A DNA stretch of 9,113 bases from Dehalococcoidia bacterium (GTDB lineage: Bacteria; Chloroflexota; Dehalococcoidia; GIF9; UBA5629), in NCBI GenBank assembly GCA_012961565.1, contig DTZC01000134.1:1-9113 (forward strand), given 5' to 3'. The notes beneath the pieces are model-generated. The model made no database searches, was not told the DNA's origin, and saw only the letters and a program-made list of their open reading frames with translations. Position numbers and translations under genes: made by a program. This document shows positions 1-7,658 of the stretch, one piece after another. Position 1 is the first letter of the stretch; every line of letters starts with the position of its first letter.

Positions 1-424
1 AAAAAACGGTAAGACCATTTGACTTAAGATATTGCAACGAGTCACGTATCAGGGACAGGTTATTCTCTAGGGTGGTCTCTAGGATGTCAGTTACATGTAG
101 GTCCCAGCTCTTGCCCACGATGGTGACCACCTTTGTGTTAGCTTCTACCAAAGTCCGGAGATTGGCATCTTTGGTCACCTCGGAATCAGGGTGCTTGGTA
201 CTGCCGAAGGCAACCAGGACTGCATGCTTCAAGTTCAGATTGCGGGCTCTGGCGAAGAATTCAGTATCCTTGGGATTAGCGCCGGGCCAGCCGCCTTCGA
301 TAAAATGGACGCCCAATTCGTCCAGCTTACTGGCGATTTTGAGCTTGTCGCTGACGGAAAAGGAAATACCCTCCTGCTGGGCACCATCTCTCAGTGTGGT
401 ATCATAAAGCTGAATTTGCGCCAT
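1..424 (-). CDS. cimA: Citramalate synthase, N-terminal 141 residues (partial, runs off left edge)
   Basis: This is the N-terminal part of a DRE-TIM metallolyase of the LeuA/homocitrate synthase family. It opens with MAQIQLYDTTLRDGAQQEGI, where D-T-T-L-R-D-G-A-Q (residues 8-16) is the metal- and acyl-CoA-site signature. The following IEGGWPGANPKD segment (around residues 42-53) is typical of the citramalate synthase branch (the TIGR00977 type, as I recall it) rather than classical LeuA. CimA condenses pyruvate with acetyl-CoA to give citramalate, the entry to threonine-independent isoleucine synthesis; the product is then processed by LeuCD and a LeuB-type dehydrogenase. The ATG at 424-422 directly follows the leuB TAA with no gap, and AGAGGA at 435-440 lies 10 nt upstream, inside the end of leuB, so translation is probably coupled. 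The frame is open to the window edge. A homocitrate synthase-like enzyme is the main alternative. Confidence 0.9.
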   Translation of the reverse strand, partial: MAQIQLYDTTLRDGAQQEGISFSVSDKLKIASKLDELGVHFIEGGWPGANPKDTEFFARARNLNLKHAVLVAFGSTKHPDSEVTKDANLRTLVEANTKVVTIVGKSWDLHVTDILETTLENNLSLIRDSLQYLKSNGLTVF

Positions 425-1534
425 TTAAGTTTTGTCCTCTTTGGTTATTCTTTCAGCAATCAGTTGTCCCATCTCCCTTGTGCCTACCTTGCATTTACCC
501 TCTTCCATTATATCATAGGTGCGGTAGCCGTCTTCTAAAACAGCCACTACTGCTTTTTCAACAGCCTCAGCTTCGGTCACCAGGTTAAAGGAGTAACGCA
601 ACATCATGGCAGCGCTTAGTATGGTGGCGATTGGATTAGCTATATTCTGACCTGCCCGGCTGGGAGCACTGCCGTGTATCGGTTCATACATGCCAAAGGC
701 TTTTGAAGTGCTACCCCTGGGTATGCCTGCCAGGCTAGCTGAAGGCAACATTCCCATTGAGCCGGCGAGCATCGAGGCTTCATCGGTGAGGATATCACCG
801 AAAGTGTTCTCAGTGACTATGACATCAAACTGCGAGGGGCGCTGGATAAGCCGCATGGCGCAGGCATCCACCAGCATGTGCTCCAGTTCCACATTGGGAT
901 AATCAGCAGACACCTCTGTTGCTACCTGCCTCCACAGCCGGGATGACTCGAGCACGTTAGCTTTGTCCACCGATGTCAGCTTCTTGCGTCGCATTAGAGC
1001 GATCTCGAAGCCAACTCTCACTATGCGCTCGACCTCCTGTTCTGAATATGCCATGGTGTCAACAGCCAACCTGCCTTCAGGACTGTGCCACTGCTTTTTC
1101 GGCTGACCGAAGTAAAGTCCGCCGGTAAGCTCCCGGACAACCATCAGGTCTACGTTCTTTATGACTTCAGGTTTAAGCGTCGTTGAATTGACCAGCATGG
1201 GTAGCACCTTCACCGGACGCAGGTTGGCGAAAAGCCCCAGTTCTTTGCGAAGGGCCAGAAGCCCGTCCTCAGGGCGGACTTTAGCTTTAGGGTCGTCCCA
1301 CTTCGGTCCGCCTACAGCTCCCAGTAGTACGGCATCGCAGCTTCGGCACATTTCTAGCTTTTCTTCAGTGAGGGCAACACCATGGACATCTATAGCAGTT
1401 CCGCCTATCAGACCGTGGTGAAAATGGAAATTATGCCCGAATTTTTGCCCCACAGCTTGTAAAACCCTGATTGCCTCTGTAGCTACTTCAGGACCCACAC
1501 CGTCACCAAGCAGCGCTGCGATATGGAACTCCAC
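425..1534 (-). CDS. leuB: 3-isopropylmalate dehydrogenase
   Basis: LeuB oxidatively decarboxylates 3-isopropylmalate to 2-oxoisocaproate with NAD+ in the cytoplasm; relatives also accept 3-methylmalate in the citramalate route. The 369-residue protein has the family's usual length and landmarks: an [10 protein letters not shown] start, [13 protein letters not shown] with substrate-binding arginines (R96, R106), R134 and Y141 in [12 protein letters not shown], and the [14 protein letters not shown] and YEPIHGSAP segments of the metal and NAD sites. I place the start at the GTG at 1534-1532: homology begins there, it lies 1 nt after the leuD TGA, and AAGGGA at 1542-1547 gives a 7-nt spacing. 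The frame stays open upstream to about 1588, but that stretch is leuD coding sequence read in another frame. No damage is seen. Confidence 0.96.
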   Translation of the reverse strand: MEFHIAALLGDGVGPEVATEAIRVLQAVGQKFGHNFHFHHGLIGGTAIDVHGVALTEEKLEMCRSCDAVLLGAVGGPKWDDPKAKVRPEDGLLALRKELGLFANLRPVKVLPMLVNSTTLKPEVIKNVDLMVVRELTGGLYFGQPKKQWHSPEGRLAVDTMAYSEQEVERIVRVGFEIALMRRKKLTSVDKANVLESSRLWRQVATEVSADYPNVELEHMLVDACAMRLIQRPSQFDVIVTENTFGDILTDEASMLAGSMGMLPSASLAGIPRGSTSKAFGMYEPIHGSAPSRAGQNIANPIATILSAAMMLRYSFNLVTEAEAVEKAVVAVLEDGYRTYDIMEEGKCKVGTREMGQLIAERITKEDKT

Positions 1535-1535
1535 T

Positions 1536-2036
1536 TCACCGTCCCTTAGCCAGTTTCTTCTTGGTATATTCGACCAGTCCGCCAGCATTTATTATTTCCA
1601 TCATGAAGTCAGGATATGGTTCAGCAAGGAAAGTCTTACCCGCGGCGAGGTTTGTTATTTTTCCTGTAGTCAGGTCAACCTCGACAGTATCGCCAGCCCT
1701 AATGTTTTCCACCGCCTCAGGGCACTCCAACGCTGGCAGCCCGATATTTATAGCATTGCGAAAGAAAATCCGGGCGAAGCTTCTGGCAATGACACAGGAT
1801 ATACCAGCAGCTTTGATAGCCAGTGGGGCATGCTCTCGAGAAGAGCCACAGCCGAAGTTGCTACCAGCTACGATGATGTCACCTTGCTCAGTGTTGGCCG
1901 GGAACTCGGAATCAATGCCCTCCATGCAGTGCCCTGCCAGTTCTCCAGGCTCGGAGACGCTAAGATAGCGTGCCGGTATGATGGCATCCGTGTTGACGTT
2001 GTCGCCGAACTTATGGACTTTCCCCTTTAGCTTCAA
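1536..2036 (-). CDS. leuD: 3-isopropylmalate dehydratase small subunit (short archaeal-type LeuD)
   Basis: This is the small (swivel-domain) subunit of isopropylmalate isomerase, which with LeuC converts 2- to 3-isopropylmalate and can also isomerise citramalate. At 166 residues it belongs to the short archaeal/HacB-like class. The signature [10 protein letters not shown] is at residues 62-71, with the substrate-contacting S-S-R. The substrate-selectivity loop after DAIIPAR reads YLSV (residues 24-27); homoaconitases usually carry an arginine there (YLRT), so a hydrophobic substrate such as isopropylmalate fits better. The start is a TTG at 2036-2034, with AGGAG at 2043-2047 and 6-nt spacing; homology begins there. 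It follows the oxidoreductase gene by 24 nt and precedes leuB by 1 nt. Its partner leuC is more than 4 kb upstream, which is unusual. The protein itself looks complete. Confidence 0.95.
   Translation of the reverse strand: MKLKGKVHKFGDNVNTDAIIPARYLSVSEPGELAGHCMEGIDSEFPANTEQGDIIVAGSNFGCGSSREHAPLAIKAAGISCVIARSFARIFFRNAINIGLPALECPEAVENIRAGDTVEVDLTTGKITNLAAGKTFLAEPYPDFMMEIINAGGLVEYTKKKLAKGR
1542..1547 (-). promoter_or_regulatory. Ribosome binding site of leuB (decides the GTG start)
   Basis: AAGGGA lies in the last codons of leuD, 7 nt upstream of the GTG at 1534. It supports the GTG start over upstream codons in the same open frame and indicates leuD-leuB translational coupling. Confidence 0.7.
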
Positions 2037-2042
2037 GCTACA

Positions 2043-2047
2043 CTCCT
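2043..2047 (-). promoter_or_regulatory. Ribosome binding site of leuD (decides the TTG start)
   Basis: AGGAG in the 24-nt gap after the oxidoreductase stop, 6 nt upstream of the TTG at 2036. It makes the rare TTG a credible start codon. Confidence 0.75.
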
Positions 2048-2060
2048 GCCTTAAAACGGT

Positions 2061-4151
2061 TCAGAATCTCTTCCAGCCGCATATCTCGTTGGCACAAATC
2101 ATACCAGAAATCACCACAGCCTCTATACCCCCTCCGGGGAATGTAGACGCCCCCACCAAATATAAGCCTTTTATCGGTGTCCTAAAGTAAGGACGTTCAG
2201 TACCAATTGACTGGTCGAAGGCGTAGATTGCGCCTTCTGGCATAAAAGTATATCTCTCGAAAGTCCTCGGGGTGGCTGCATCCTGCACAATTATGCACTG
2301 GCTCAAATTGGGAATAACCCTTTCCGCCTTTCGCAGCAATGCTCGAGTATATTTCTCTTTCTTTTCCAAGTATGCTTGTGTCCCTCTTTCTGGGAAGTCA
2401 TAATAGCTGGCATCACGAATAATAGTAAGACTTGCCTTGCCTTTTGGTGCCAGGCTGGGGTCGGCGTTGGAGTTGATCACAATATCGTAGCCATCATCCA
2501 GATTCTTGATCAATGTAGGATAGCCAACTAGCTCTGTATCAATACCTAGGAATACCATAAAGCATGATATAGACATTTTTAGTCCTGCTATGTACTCGAT
2601 ATATTTTCTGTCTAAGTCCTTCTCACCGACCAACTCCAGAAACGTAGTCCTGGCATTGGCATTTGAGACCACAACAGGGCTTGAGAAAAGCATGCCTCTT
2701 GCCTGTACACCTCTGGCTCTCTTCTTATCTACCAATATCCTGTTTACTTTATGTCTGGTCAAGACCTGCCCACCGTGATGCTCGATAACCTCCTTCAAGC
2801 TATTGGCAAACCTCTGTGCGCTGCCCTTGGGGAAGTATCCCCCGTGAATGTAGAAGCCAACGCAGGCAACAAGTGCGTTGCTTGCCAGGGTTTTGTCAGG
2901 CTCTGTTCCTATGTAGCCCAGCAAAGCGGAGAGGAAGCTTTTCAAGTGTTCGTCTTTGAAGTATTGGTCAAGCTTCTGCTGGTATGTCTTAGTCATCCAG
3001 TCGTAAAAGTGGGGATGCTCTCCGGGATAGTCGAGGAGTTTCTTCTCTCCAAAAGCTCTTACCAGCAGCTCGGGGGGTAGCGGGGTACCGTAGACACCAG
3101 CTTCGCGGTAACATTCCTCATATGCCTTTTGAGCGTCTTCGAAGAAAGCATATAGGCTCTTCTTCTCACTGGGGAACATCCCTGAAAGCACATCTATGAA
3201 TCCCATCAGACTATCCGGAACGTCAATCTGTGTACCCTTGAGTATGTATCTCACCGTGTTTCTGACAAATAAGTCTCCTGGTGCTAGCCCAAGCTCTTTC
3301 AGCAGGTAAGTAAGTGGTCCTCTCTGCCATAGGCCGCTTACATCTTCGACTCCGCAGTTGAAGATGAACCCCTTCCTTTTAAAGGAGGAGCAATAGCCGC
3401 CCACTTGATAATGGTGCTCCAGGACCAACACCTTGTATCCCCTTTTGGACAGCAAAGCACCGCAGCTCAACCCTCCTATTCCCGAACCAATGATAATCAC
3501 GTCGTACTCATTTTCCTGTTTTCTTTTTGCATGGTTCACTTCGGATCCCCAACTATATCTCTTAAGCTTCCTAGTGAGAAGATAAGCAGGTGCCTTAAGG
3601 GGGAAAACAATTGAGAAGGCTATACCCAGGGCTATTAGAATATTGGAAAAGATTACTGTCAATGGCCAGTCAATAAGCAGAAAAATGAGCGAATTTGATA
3701 CAAAGACGGTTGCCCAAGCACTGGTGATGACGTTATTTATAGTCAGGAATGACCTGTCTTCCCAATAGACTTGAGGGTAGTCTCTTCTGGAAACTTGGAG
3801 TGTGAACGGCTGCTTGCCGACCAGTGAGCCGAGTGCCATGAGAAAGAGAGTGAAGTAGCCGAGGCAGCCGCTATGCTCCATGAATACTCTCAAATCGAGG
3901 GCGAAGGTACCCACGCTGGCTATGGCGAAATAGATGACGGAGGTGACGTCCATCAGATTGAAATCCCTCCTCCTGATTTGAGGGATTACCAAGAGAGCAG
4001 AAATCGCTAGAGGAATGATAATACTCCATTTGCTTCCTCCGCTGCTCAGAACCCAGTAAGCTATCCACGGAATGAAAGAGACGAGAATATAGAGCATTCC
4101 CGGCATTTTTCTCTGACGTGGAATATTCTCTTTCACCAGTTTGTCTCGCAA
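2061..4151 (-). CDS. Membrane-anchored FAD-dependent oxidoreductase (CrtI / carotenoid isomerase / retinol saturase-like)
   Basis: This 696-residue fusion has two parts. Residues 1-200 form a membrane domain with about six hydrophobic segments (near 17-37, 43-58, 69-86, 97-112, 139-158 and 163-184) and a conserved-looking loop reading PFTLQVSRRDYPQVYW. Residues from about 216 form a phytoene-desaturase-type flavoprotein, with a Rossmann motif DVIIIGSGIGG (G222, G224, G227), the following VLVLEHHYQVGGYCSSF, and a C-terminal FAD-closing motif GLYLVGASTFPGGGIEAVV. Relatives desaturate, isomerise or saturate polyenes and retinoids; substrate cannot be read from the sequence, and no other carotenoid gene is nearby. 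The frame begins at a TTG (4151) without a clear ribosome site; the GTG at V6 or ATG at M16 are possible true starts and would not change the domains. It lies 68 nt after the methyltransferase and 24 nt before leuD. No frame damage is seen. Confidence 0.85.
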   Translation of the reverse strand: MRDKLVKENIPRQRKMPGMLYILVSFIPWIAYWVLSSGGSKWSIIIPLAISALLVIPQIRRRDFNLMDVTSVIYFAIASVGTFALDLRVFMEHSGCLGYFTLFLMALGSLVGKQPFTLQVSRRDYPQVYWEDRSFLTINNVITSAWATVFVSNSLIFLLIDWPLTVIFSNILIALGIAFSIVFPLKAPAYLLTRKLKRYSWGSEVNHAKRKQENEYDVIIIGSGIGGLSCGALLSKRGYKVLVLEHHYQVGGYCSSFKRKGFIFNCGVEDVSGLWQRGPLTYLLKELGLAPGDLFVRNTVRYILKGTQIDVPDSLMGFIDVLSGMFPSEKKSLYAFFEDAQKAYEECYREAGVYGTPLPPELLVRAFGEKKLLDYPGEHPHFYDWMTKTYQQKLDQYFKDEHLKSFLSALLGYIGTEPDKTLASNALVACVGFYIHGGYFPKGSAQRFANSLKEVIEHHGGQVLTRHKVNRILVDKKRARGVQARGMLFSSPVVVSNANARTTFLELVGEKDLDRKYIEYIAGLKMSISCFMVFLGIDTELVGYPTLIKNLDDGYDIVINSNADPSLAPKGKASLTIIRDASYYDFPERGTQAYLEKKEKYTRALLRKAERVIPNLSQCIIVQDAATPRTFERYTFMPEGAIYAFDQSIGTERPYFRTPIKGLYLVGASTFPGGGIEAVVISGMICANEICGWKRF

Positions 4152-4152
4152 C

Positions 4153-4166
4153 AGCGTTCTGACGCT
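4153..4166. other. Small perfect hairpin before the oxidoreductase gene
   Basis: AGCGT-TCTG-ACGCT forms a 5-bp perfect stem with a 4-nt loop directly upstream of the TTG at 4151. It has no U-run, so it is a poor terminator. In mRNA it would occupy the site where a ribosome would bind for that TTG, a small argument for a start further inside the gene. It may be chance. Confidence 0.3.
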
Positions 4167-4219
4167 CTAACGGGCTCTACCATCTAGTCTAGGAAGTGTC
4201 TTTTAATAACACGAATGTT

Positions 4220-5167
4220 CTAACTGTGTGTCTTGTCTTCGTTTACCGTCAGGTCAAACAATGATAGGATATTTTGAGTGTAGGTAAACAGTCGGATGCG
4301 TCTCTCTGCAAGTTTGACATACTCCTGGCTAACATCGTAGCCTACATAGTGCCTCTTGGTTTTTATAGCAGCCAATGCAGTTTGCCCACTTCCGATAAAG
4401 GGGTCTAGAACCACCTCTCCCTCGTAGGTGTAGAGTTGAATAAGCCTGTACGGCAGCTCTACGGGGAAAGGTGCTGGGTGTCCAATATTGCTAGCTTGTT
4501 CTGCGGGGAAAGTCCAGACACTTTTGGTAAACTCGAGAAACTCCTCTTTTGATATAGTGCTCCTTCTATTAGAAGGCTTCCTCCGTGTGAATGTCCCTTT
4601 AGAGAAAACCAAAATGTACTCATGGATATCCCTCAACGTCGGATTAGCTGCAGAAAGCCAACTTCCCCATGCTGTGGATGGGCTGGAACTCGAAGCCTTA
4701 TTCCAGATAATCTCGCCTCTCATCAATAAGCCCAGTTCAAGCATATCTTCAATGATGAAGGAATGAAGTGGGATATATGGTTTTCTACCCAGGTTGGCAA
4801 TATTTATGCAAACTCTTCCACCGGGAACAAGCACTCTATAAACTTCCTGCCATACCCTCTTTAAGAACTGGCGATATCCTTCAAGAGTCAAGTCTTCGTC
4901 GTATTCCTTACCCACATTGTATGGCGGAGAGGTAACCATCAAATGGACACTGTTCTCCGGCAGTTCTTGCATGCTCTCGCTCGACTTGCAAAAGATTTTG
5001 TCAGTGAACTCGTCGGGGAGAGGAGTCTCCTCATACTTAACCCTTATCTCCTGTGGCAATCCCTCATACAGTTTGCTGGCATAGAAAGAGGCGGCATCAT
5101 GGTTTATTCGCCCCGGTGAACCAAAGGCACTTGTTTTAGTCCCTCTCTTTCTTTGATTAAATCCCAT
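4220..5167 (-). CDS. Type II DNA methyltransferase, probably N4-cytosine, beta class
   Basis: This enzyme transfers a methyl group from S-adenosylmethionine to an exocyclic amino group in DNA. The catalytic motif IV is TSPPYNVG (T79-S-P-P-Y83), and the SAM-binding motif I is DPFIGSGQT (D255-G261). Motif IV preceding motif I is the beta order; SPPY rather than DPPY favours N4-methylcytosine over N6-methyladenine, though this is a family trend, not proof. The segment HPAPFPVELPYRLI (from about residue 230) before motif I is usual for the group, and 315 residues is a normal length. A strong ribosome site (GGAGG, 5175-5179) overlaps the end of the nuclease gene, whose TAA is 2 nt upstream, so the two are translationally coupled as a restriction-modification pair. 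The gene is intact although its nuclease partner is frameshifted. The 68-nt gap downstream leads to the oxidoreductase. Confidence 0.93.
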   Translation of the reverse strand: MGFNQRKRGTKTSAFGSPGRINHDAASFYASKLYEGLPQEIRVKYEETPLPDEFTDKIFCKSSESMQELPENSVHLMVTSPPYNVGKEYDEDLTLEGYRQFLKRVWQEVYRVLVPGGRVCINIANLGRKPYIPLHSFIIEDMLELGLLMRGEIIWNKASSSSPSTAWGSWLSAANPTLRDIHEYILVFSKGTFTRRKPSNRRSTISKEEFLEFTKSVWTFPAEQASNIGHPAPFPVELPYRLIQLYTYEGEVVLDPFIGSGQTALAAIKTKRHYVGYDVSQEYVKLAERRIRLFTYTQNILSLFDLTVNEDKTHS

Positions 5168-5169
5168 TT

Positions 5170-5803
5170 TTAGTCCTCCTCCCAGAGGTCAACCCATCTC
5201 TTATAAGGATTGAAATCTATCTTTGTTCTTTGCCAGTTTATCAAGATACTTTGAGACTCACCATCTTCAACTAAACTCGATAATGCCTCTTTAGTAATTT
5301 CAACACCCCTGGGATTCGTCCCTGGTCTAGGAAGCTTAATATAATTCCGTCTGCCTATTTTATCAAAAGGCCTTTTCTGAGCTCCTAATGGGGTGTTAAT
5401 AAAATCCCCCGAGGTCATTCCAATTGATTTGAACAAGTAAAATGTCACAATGAGGATAGTAACTCTCCCGAAATTCTTCTGCCTTCTGAGCGTCAACGGT
5501 CCATATCAGTTTGACGCCACCAAAACCTTTGCTTGTAATAGTCTTAATAGATACAGGTTCTCCAAATAACCTTGCATCCACTTCTGGTTCAATAATCGGG
5601 ATCTCGGTGTCTACATTTGCTTCACCAAATTTATAAATAAGCAAAGCAACTATCACTCCTTCACGAGCCGAACCTACTTGCATCCCGATTTTACCTGCTC
5701 TTGAACTTTCCAATTCTGCAAGTTGAAACAAATGAGGCAAACGCCTTTTGACCTTCTCCACAAGTCTTTCGTCTTTAAATATTTCTATCAAATGACCAGC
5801 CAT
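5170..5803 (-). pseudogene. Type II restriction endonuclease, ThaI-like, with a +1 frameshift
   Basis: Two overlapping frames make one protein. The first (ATG at 5803) gives 135 residues ending DLGGFY at the TAA 5396-5398. The second continues from about 5410 as INTPLGAQKRPFDKIGRRNY to the TAA at 5170, adding about 76 residues. Removing one base from the G5 (5406-5410) or T4 (5401-5404) tract joins them into about 210 residues. A plausible PD-(D/E)xK nuclease core is visible: E48 in VGSAREGV, then PEVD (D76) and SIK (K87), with S in place of the usual acidic residue. I recall this layout from the ThaI family, but the assignment needs a profile search. Placement directly before a methyltransferase supports a restriction role. 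The change could be a real inactivation, a sequencing error, or less likely a programmed shift. A weak CGGA ribosome site lies 7 nt before the ATG. Confidence 0.75.
5174..5183 (-). promoter_or_regulatory. Strong ribosome binding site of the methyltransferase
   Basis: GGGAGGAGGA inside the last codons of the nuclease gene; its GGAGG core ends 7 nt before the ATG at 5167. It is the best Shine-Dalgarno match noticed in the window and would keep methyltransferase translation going even if nuclease translation stops early. Confidence 0.75.
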
Positions 5804-5845
5804 TGTTCATTCCGGTTAAGCCAAGAGCAGCAGGTTTGCCAACAT

Positions 5846-6265
5846 TTATCGCCCCTCGAAAGCTTGATTCAAGAGCCTATCGACTTTCTTCATGGTTGGG
5901 TTGGTACGTTGAACATACTGATATGTAACTTCCTTGAATACCCGTTCACGGTCTTTTACTTTGTGGTAAAGAGAGCGCAATTCGTCGTTCTTCAAGCGCC
6001 AAGTGCCGTTCATTTGATTAACAATCAGCTTACTGTCCATGAAACAGACTACTCGATGGCGTGTGAATTTTGCACATGAGTCCAGTCCTTTGATCAATGC
6101 ACAGTATTCGGCGCGGTTGTTGGTGGTGTGCCCGATGGGCTCGGCATGTCTGTGCAGTTCTTGATTTTGAGTGTCGAGGATCAGCAAGCCGATAGCACCT
6201 GGGCCGGGGTTGCCCCGACACCCTCCGTCACAGAACAGGTTCACTTGTTCAATAGGTTTGTTCAT
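5846..6265 (-). CDS. rnhA: Ribonuclease HI (small type)
   Basis: This 139-residue RNase HI cleaves the RNA strand of RNA-DNA hybrids, acting on primers and R-loops in the cytoplasm. All four catalytic acids are in place: D13 in FCDGGCRGNPGP, E53 in TNNRAEY, D77 in FMDSKLIV, and D129 in MKKVDRLLN. The GNPGPGAIG turn after the first acid and the short length match the compact form that lacks the basic protrusion of the E. coli enzyme. The ATG at 6265 lies 11 nt after the leuC stop, with only a weak purine-rich site (GCGAGA, 6271-6276), so it is probably translated by coupling from leuC. It is followed after 42 nt by the restriction gene. Several paralogues are common in bacteria, so it may not be the housekeeping copy; the symbol describes the family. 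Confidence 0.93.
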   Translation of the reverse strand: MNKPIEQVNLFCDGGCRGNPGPGAIGLLILDTQNQELHRHAEPIGHTTNNRAEYCALIKGLDSCAKFTRHRVVCFMDSKLIVNQMNGTWRLKNDELRSLYHKVKDRERVFKEVTYQYVQRTNPTMKKVDRLLNQAFEGR

Positions 6266-6276
6266 ATATATCTCGC

Positions 6277-7533
6277 TCAGTTGACAGCTTCTTCTGGGCT
6301 GGCTATTTTGCCCAGAATAGCGCTGGCAGCGGCTACTGCTGGGCTGGCTAAGTAAACTTCGGACTGGGGGCTACCCATTCTGCCGACGAAGTTGCGGTTG
6401 GTCGTTGACAGGCAGCGTTCGCCGGCAGCCAGAACTCCCATGTGTCCACCGAGACATGGTCCGCAAGTAGGGGTACTTACCACAGCCCCTGCCCGGATGA
6501 AGGTCTCTATCAGACCTCGGCGCAGTGCATCGAGATATACCTGCTGTGTGCCAGGGATGATAATGCACCTCACTTCGGGGTGGACTTGTTTCCCCTTGAG
6601 TATTTCAGCCGCCTGGAGTAGGTCGTCGAGACGCCCGTTGGTACAGCTGCCAATTACTACCTGGTCAATCCTGATATCGCCTATTTTGCTTATTGGTTTT
6701 ACATTGGAAGGCAAATGTGGAAGCGCCACCTGCGGCTCAATTTGGGATACATCATACTCAATCACCTTGGCGAACGTGGCATCGTCATCTGATTGGTACA
6801 GCTTATAGGAACGCTTGGCTCTGGTCTTAATGTATTTCTGCATCTTGCCATCTGCCTTGAATATACCGGTTTTAGCTCCAGCTTCAATTGCCATATTTGC
6901 CATGGTGAAGCGCCCGTCCATAGGCAACTCGTTAATCGCCTCACCGGCAAATTCCATAACTGAATAAAGGGCACCGTCAACACCGACATTCCCAATGGTG
7001 TAAAGGATAAGGTCCTTGCCGCCCACCCATTTTTTAAGCTTCCCGTGGTAAACGAACCTGATAGTCGGGGGTACCTTCATCCATATCTCACCGGTAGCCA
7101 TAGCCACAGCGATATCTGTGGACCCCATGCCGGTGGCAAAGGCTGCTAGGGCCCCGTAGGTGCAAGTATGTGAGTCAGCTCCGACCACCACTTCTCCCGG
7201 CAGCACCAGCCCCTGTTCTGGCAAAAGAACGTGCTCAATGCCCATCCTGCCAACCTCGAAATAAACCAGATTATGCTGGCGGGCAAACTGGCGTATCAAT
7301 TTTGCCTGCTCGGCGGAAAGAAGGTCTTTATTAGGGCAAAAATGGTCAGGGACGACGACGATTCTCTTGGGGTCATAGACCTTATTGACTCCAAGGCGCT
7401 GGAATTCCTTTATGGCTAGAGGTGCAGTGATATCATTTGCTAGAACCAAATCAACCCTGACATTTAGGAACTCGCCAGGGTTGACCCTTTTCCTGCCCGA
7501 GTGGGCTGCCAGAATCTTCTCGGCTGAAGTCAA
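6277..7533 (-). CDS. leuC: 3-isopropylmalate dehydratase large subunit
   Basis: LeuC is the [4Fe-4S] aconitase-fold large subunit of isopropylmalate isomerase and works with LeuD. The three cluster cysteines are visible: C297 in VIGSCTNGR, and C357 and C360 in [35 protein letters not shown] (from residue 119) is also a family signature. At 418 residues it is the shorter archaeal/HacA-like class, which matches the short LeuD. The TTG at 7533-7531 is the only reasonable start: an in-frame TGA lies close upstream, homology starts at once with [11 protein letters not shown], and GAGG (7544-7547) is 10 nt upstream. It is separated from the LeuA remnant by 125 nt and from leuD by four unrelated genes. 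The C-terminus reaches the normal end, with no sign of damage. Confidence 0.96.
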   Translation of the reverse strand: MTSAEKILAAHSGRKRVNPGEFLNVRVDLVLANDITAPLAIKEFQRLGVNKVYDPKRIVVVPDHFCPNKDLLSAEQAKLIRQFARQHNLVYFEVGRMGIEHVLLPEQGLVLPGEVVVGADSHTCTYGALAAFATGMGSTDIAVAMATGEIWMKVPPTIRFVYHGKLKKWVGGKDLILYTIGNVGVDGALYSVMEFAGEAINELPMDGRFTMANMAIEAGAKTGIFKADGKMQKYIKTRAKRSYKLYQSDDDATFAKVIEYDVSQIEPQVALPHLPSNVKPISKIGDIRIDQVVIGSCTNGRLDDLLQAAEILKGKQVHPEVRCIIIPGTQQVYLDALRRGLIETFIRAGAVVSTPTCGPCLGGHMGVLAAGERCLSTTNRNFVGRMGSPQSEVYLASPAVAAASAILGKIASPEEAVN

Positions 7534-7658
7534 GAACTTACCGCCTCAGTTTCTTCAAACCCTGGGTTGCTATAACGCTGTGTGAGCAGGTAGCGAGTAT
7601 CGTCGCCCTAACACTGGCCAGCAACCAGCACAAGATTGCCTCTGAATTACGGACTCCC
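7534..7658. other. Gap between the leuA remnant and leuC
   Basis: These 125 nt form the longest gene-free stretch in the window. On the minus strand it contains the leuC ribosome site (GAGG, 7544-7547) and an 8-nt palindrome CTGGCCAG at 7614-7621, too short to interpret. I see no convincing promoter, leader peptide or terminator. Confidence 0.4.

Noticed and set aside
1535..1588. Longer N-terminus for LeuB, starting near 1588
   Set aside because: The extra residues are leuD coding sequence read in another frame and have no LeuB homology. The GTG at 1534 has a good ribosome site and the family's normal start.
1161..1968. Plus-strand open frames at 1161-1421 and 1561-1968, and others such as 2751-3080 and 6392-6808
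   Set aside because: They lie antisense to strongly supported leuB, leuD, oxidoreductase and leuC genes, and their translations show no recognisable family pattern.
4153..4166. Hairpin as a transcription terminator between methyltransferase and oxidoreductase
   Set aside because: The stem is only 5 bp and is not followed by a T-run on either strand.
5396..5420. Programmed +1 ribosomal frameshift in the nuclease
   Set aside because: No clear stimulatory structure or internal ribosome-like site was seen at the slip point, and homopolymer runs are common sites of indel error.
5170..5496. Separate small gene starting at 5496
   Set aside because: Its first 32 codons overlap the end of the nuclease frame, and only the later part looks like protein. 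It is better read as the frameshifted C-terminus of the nuclease.
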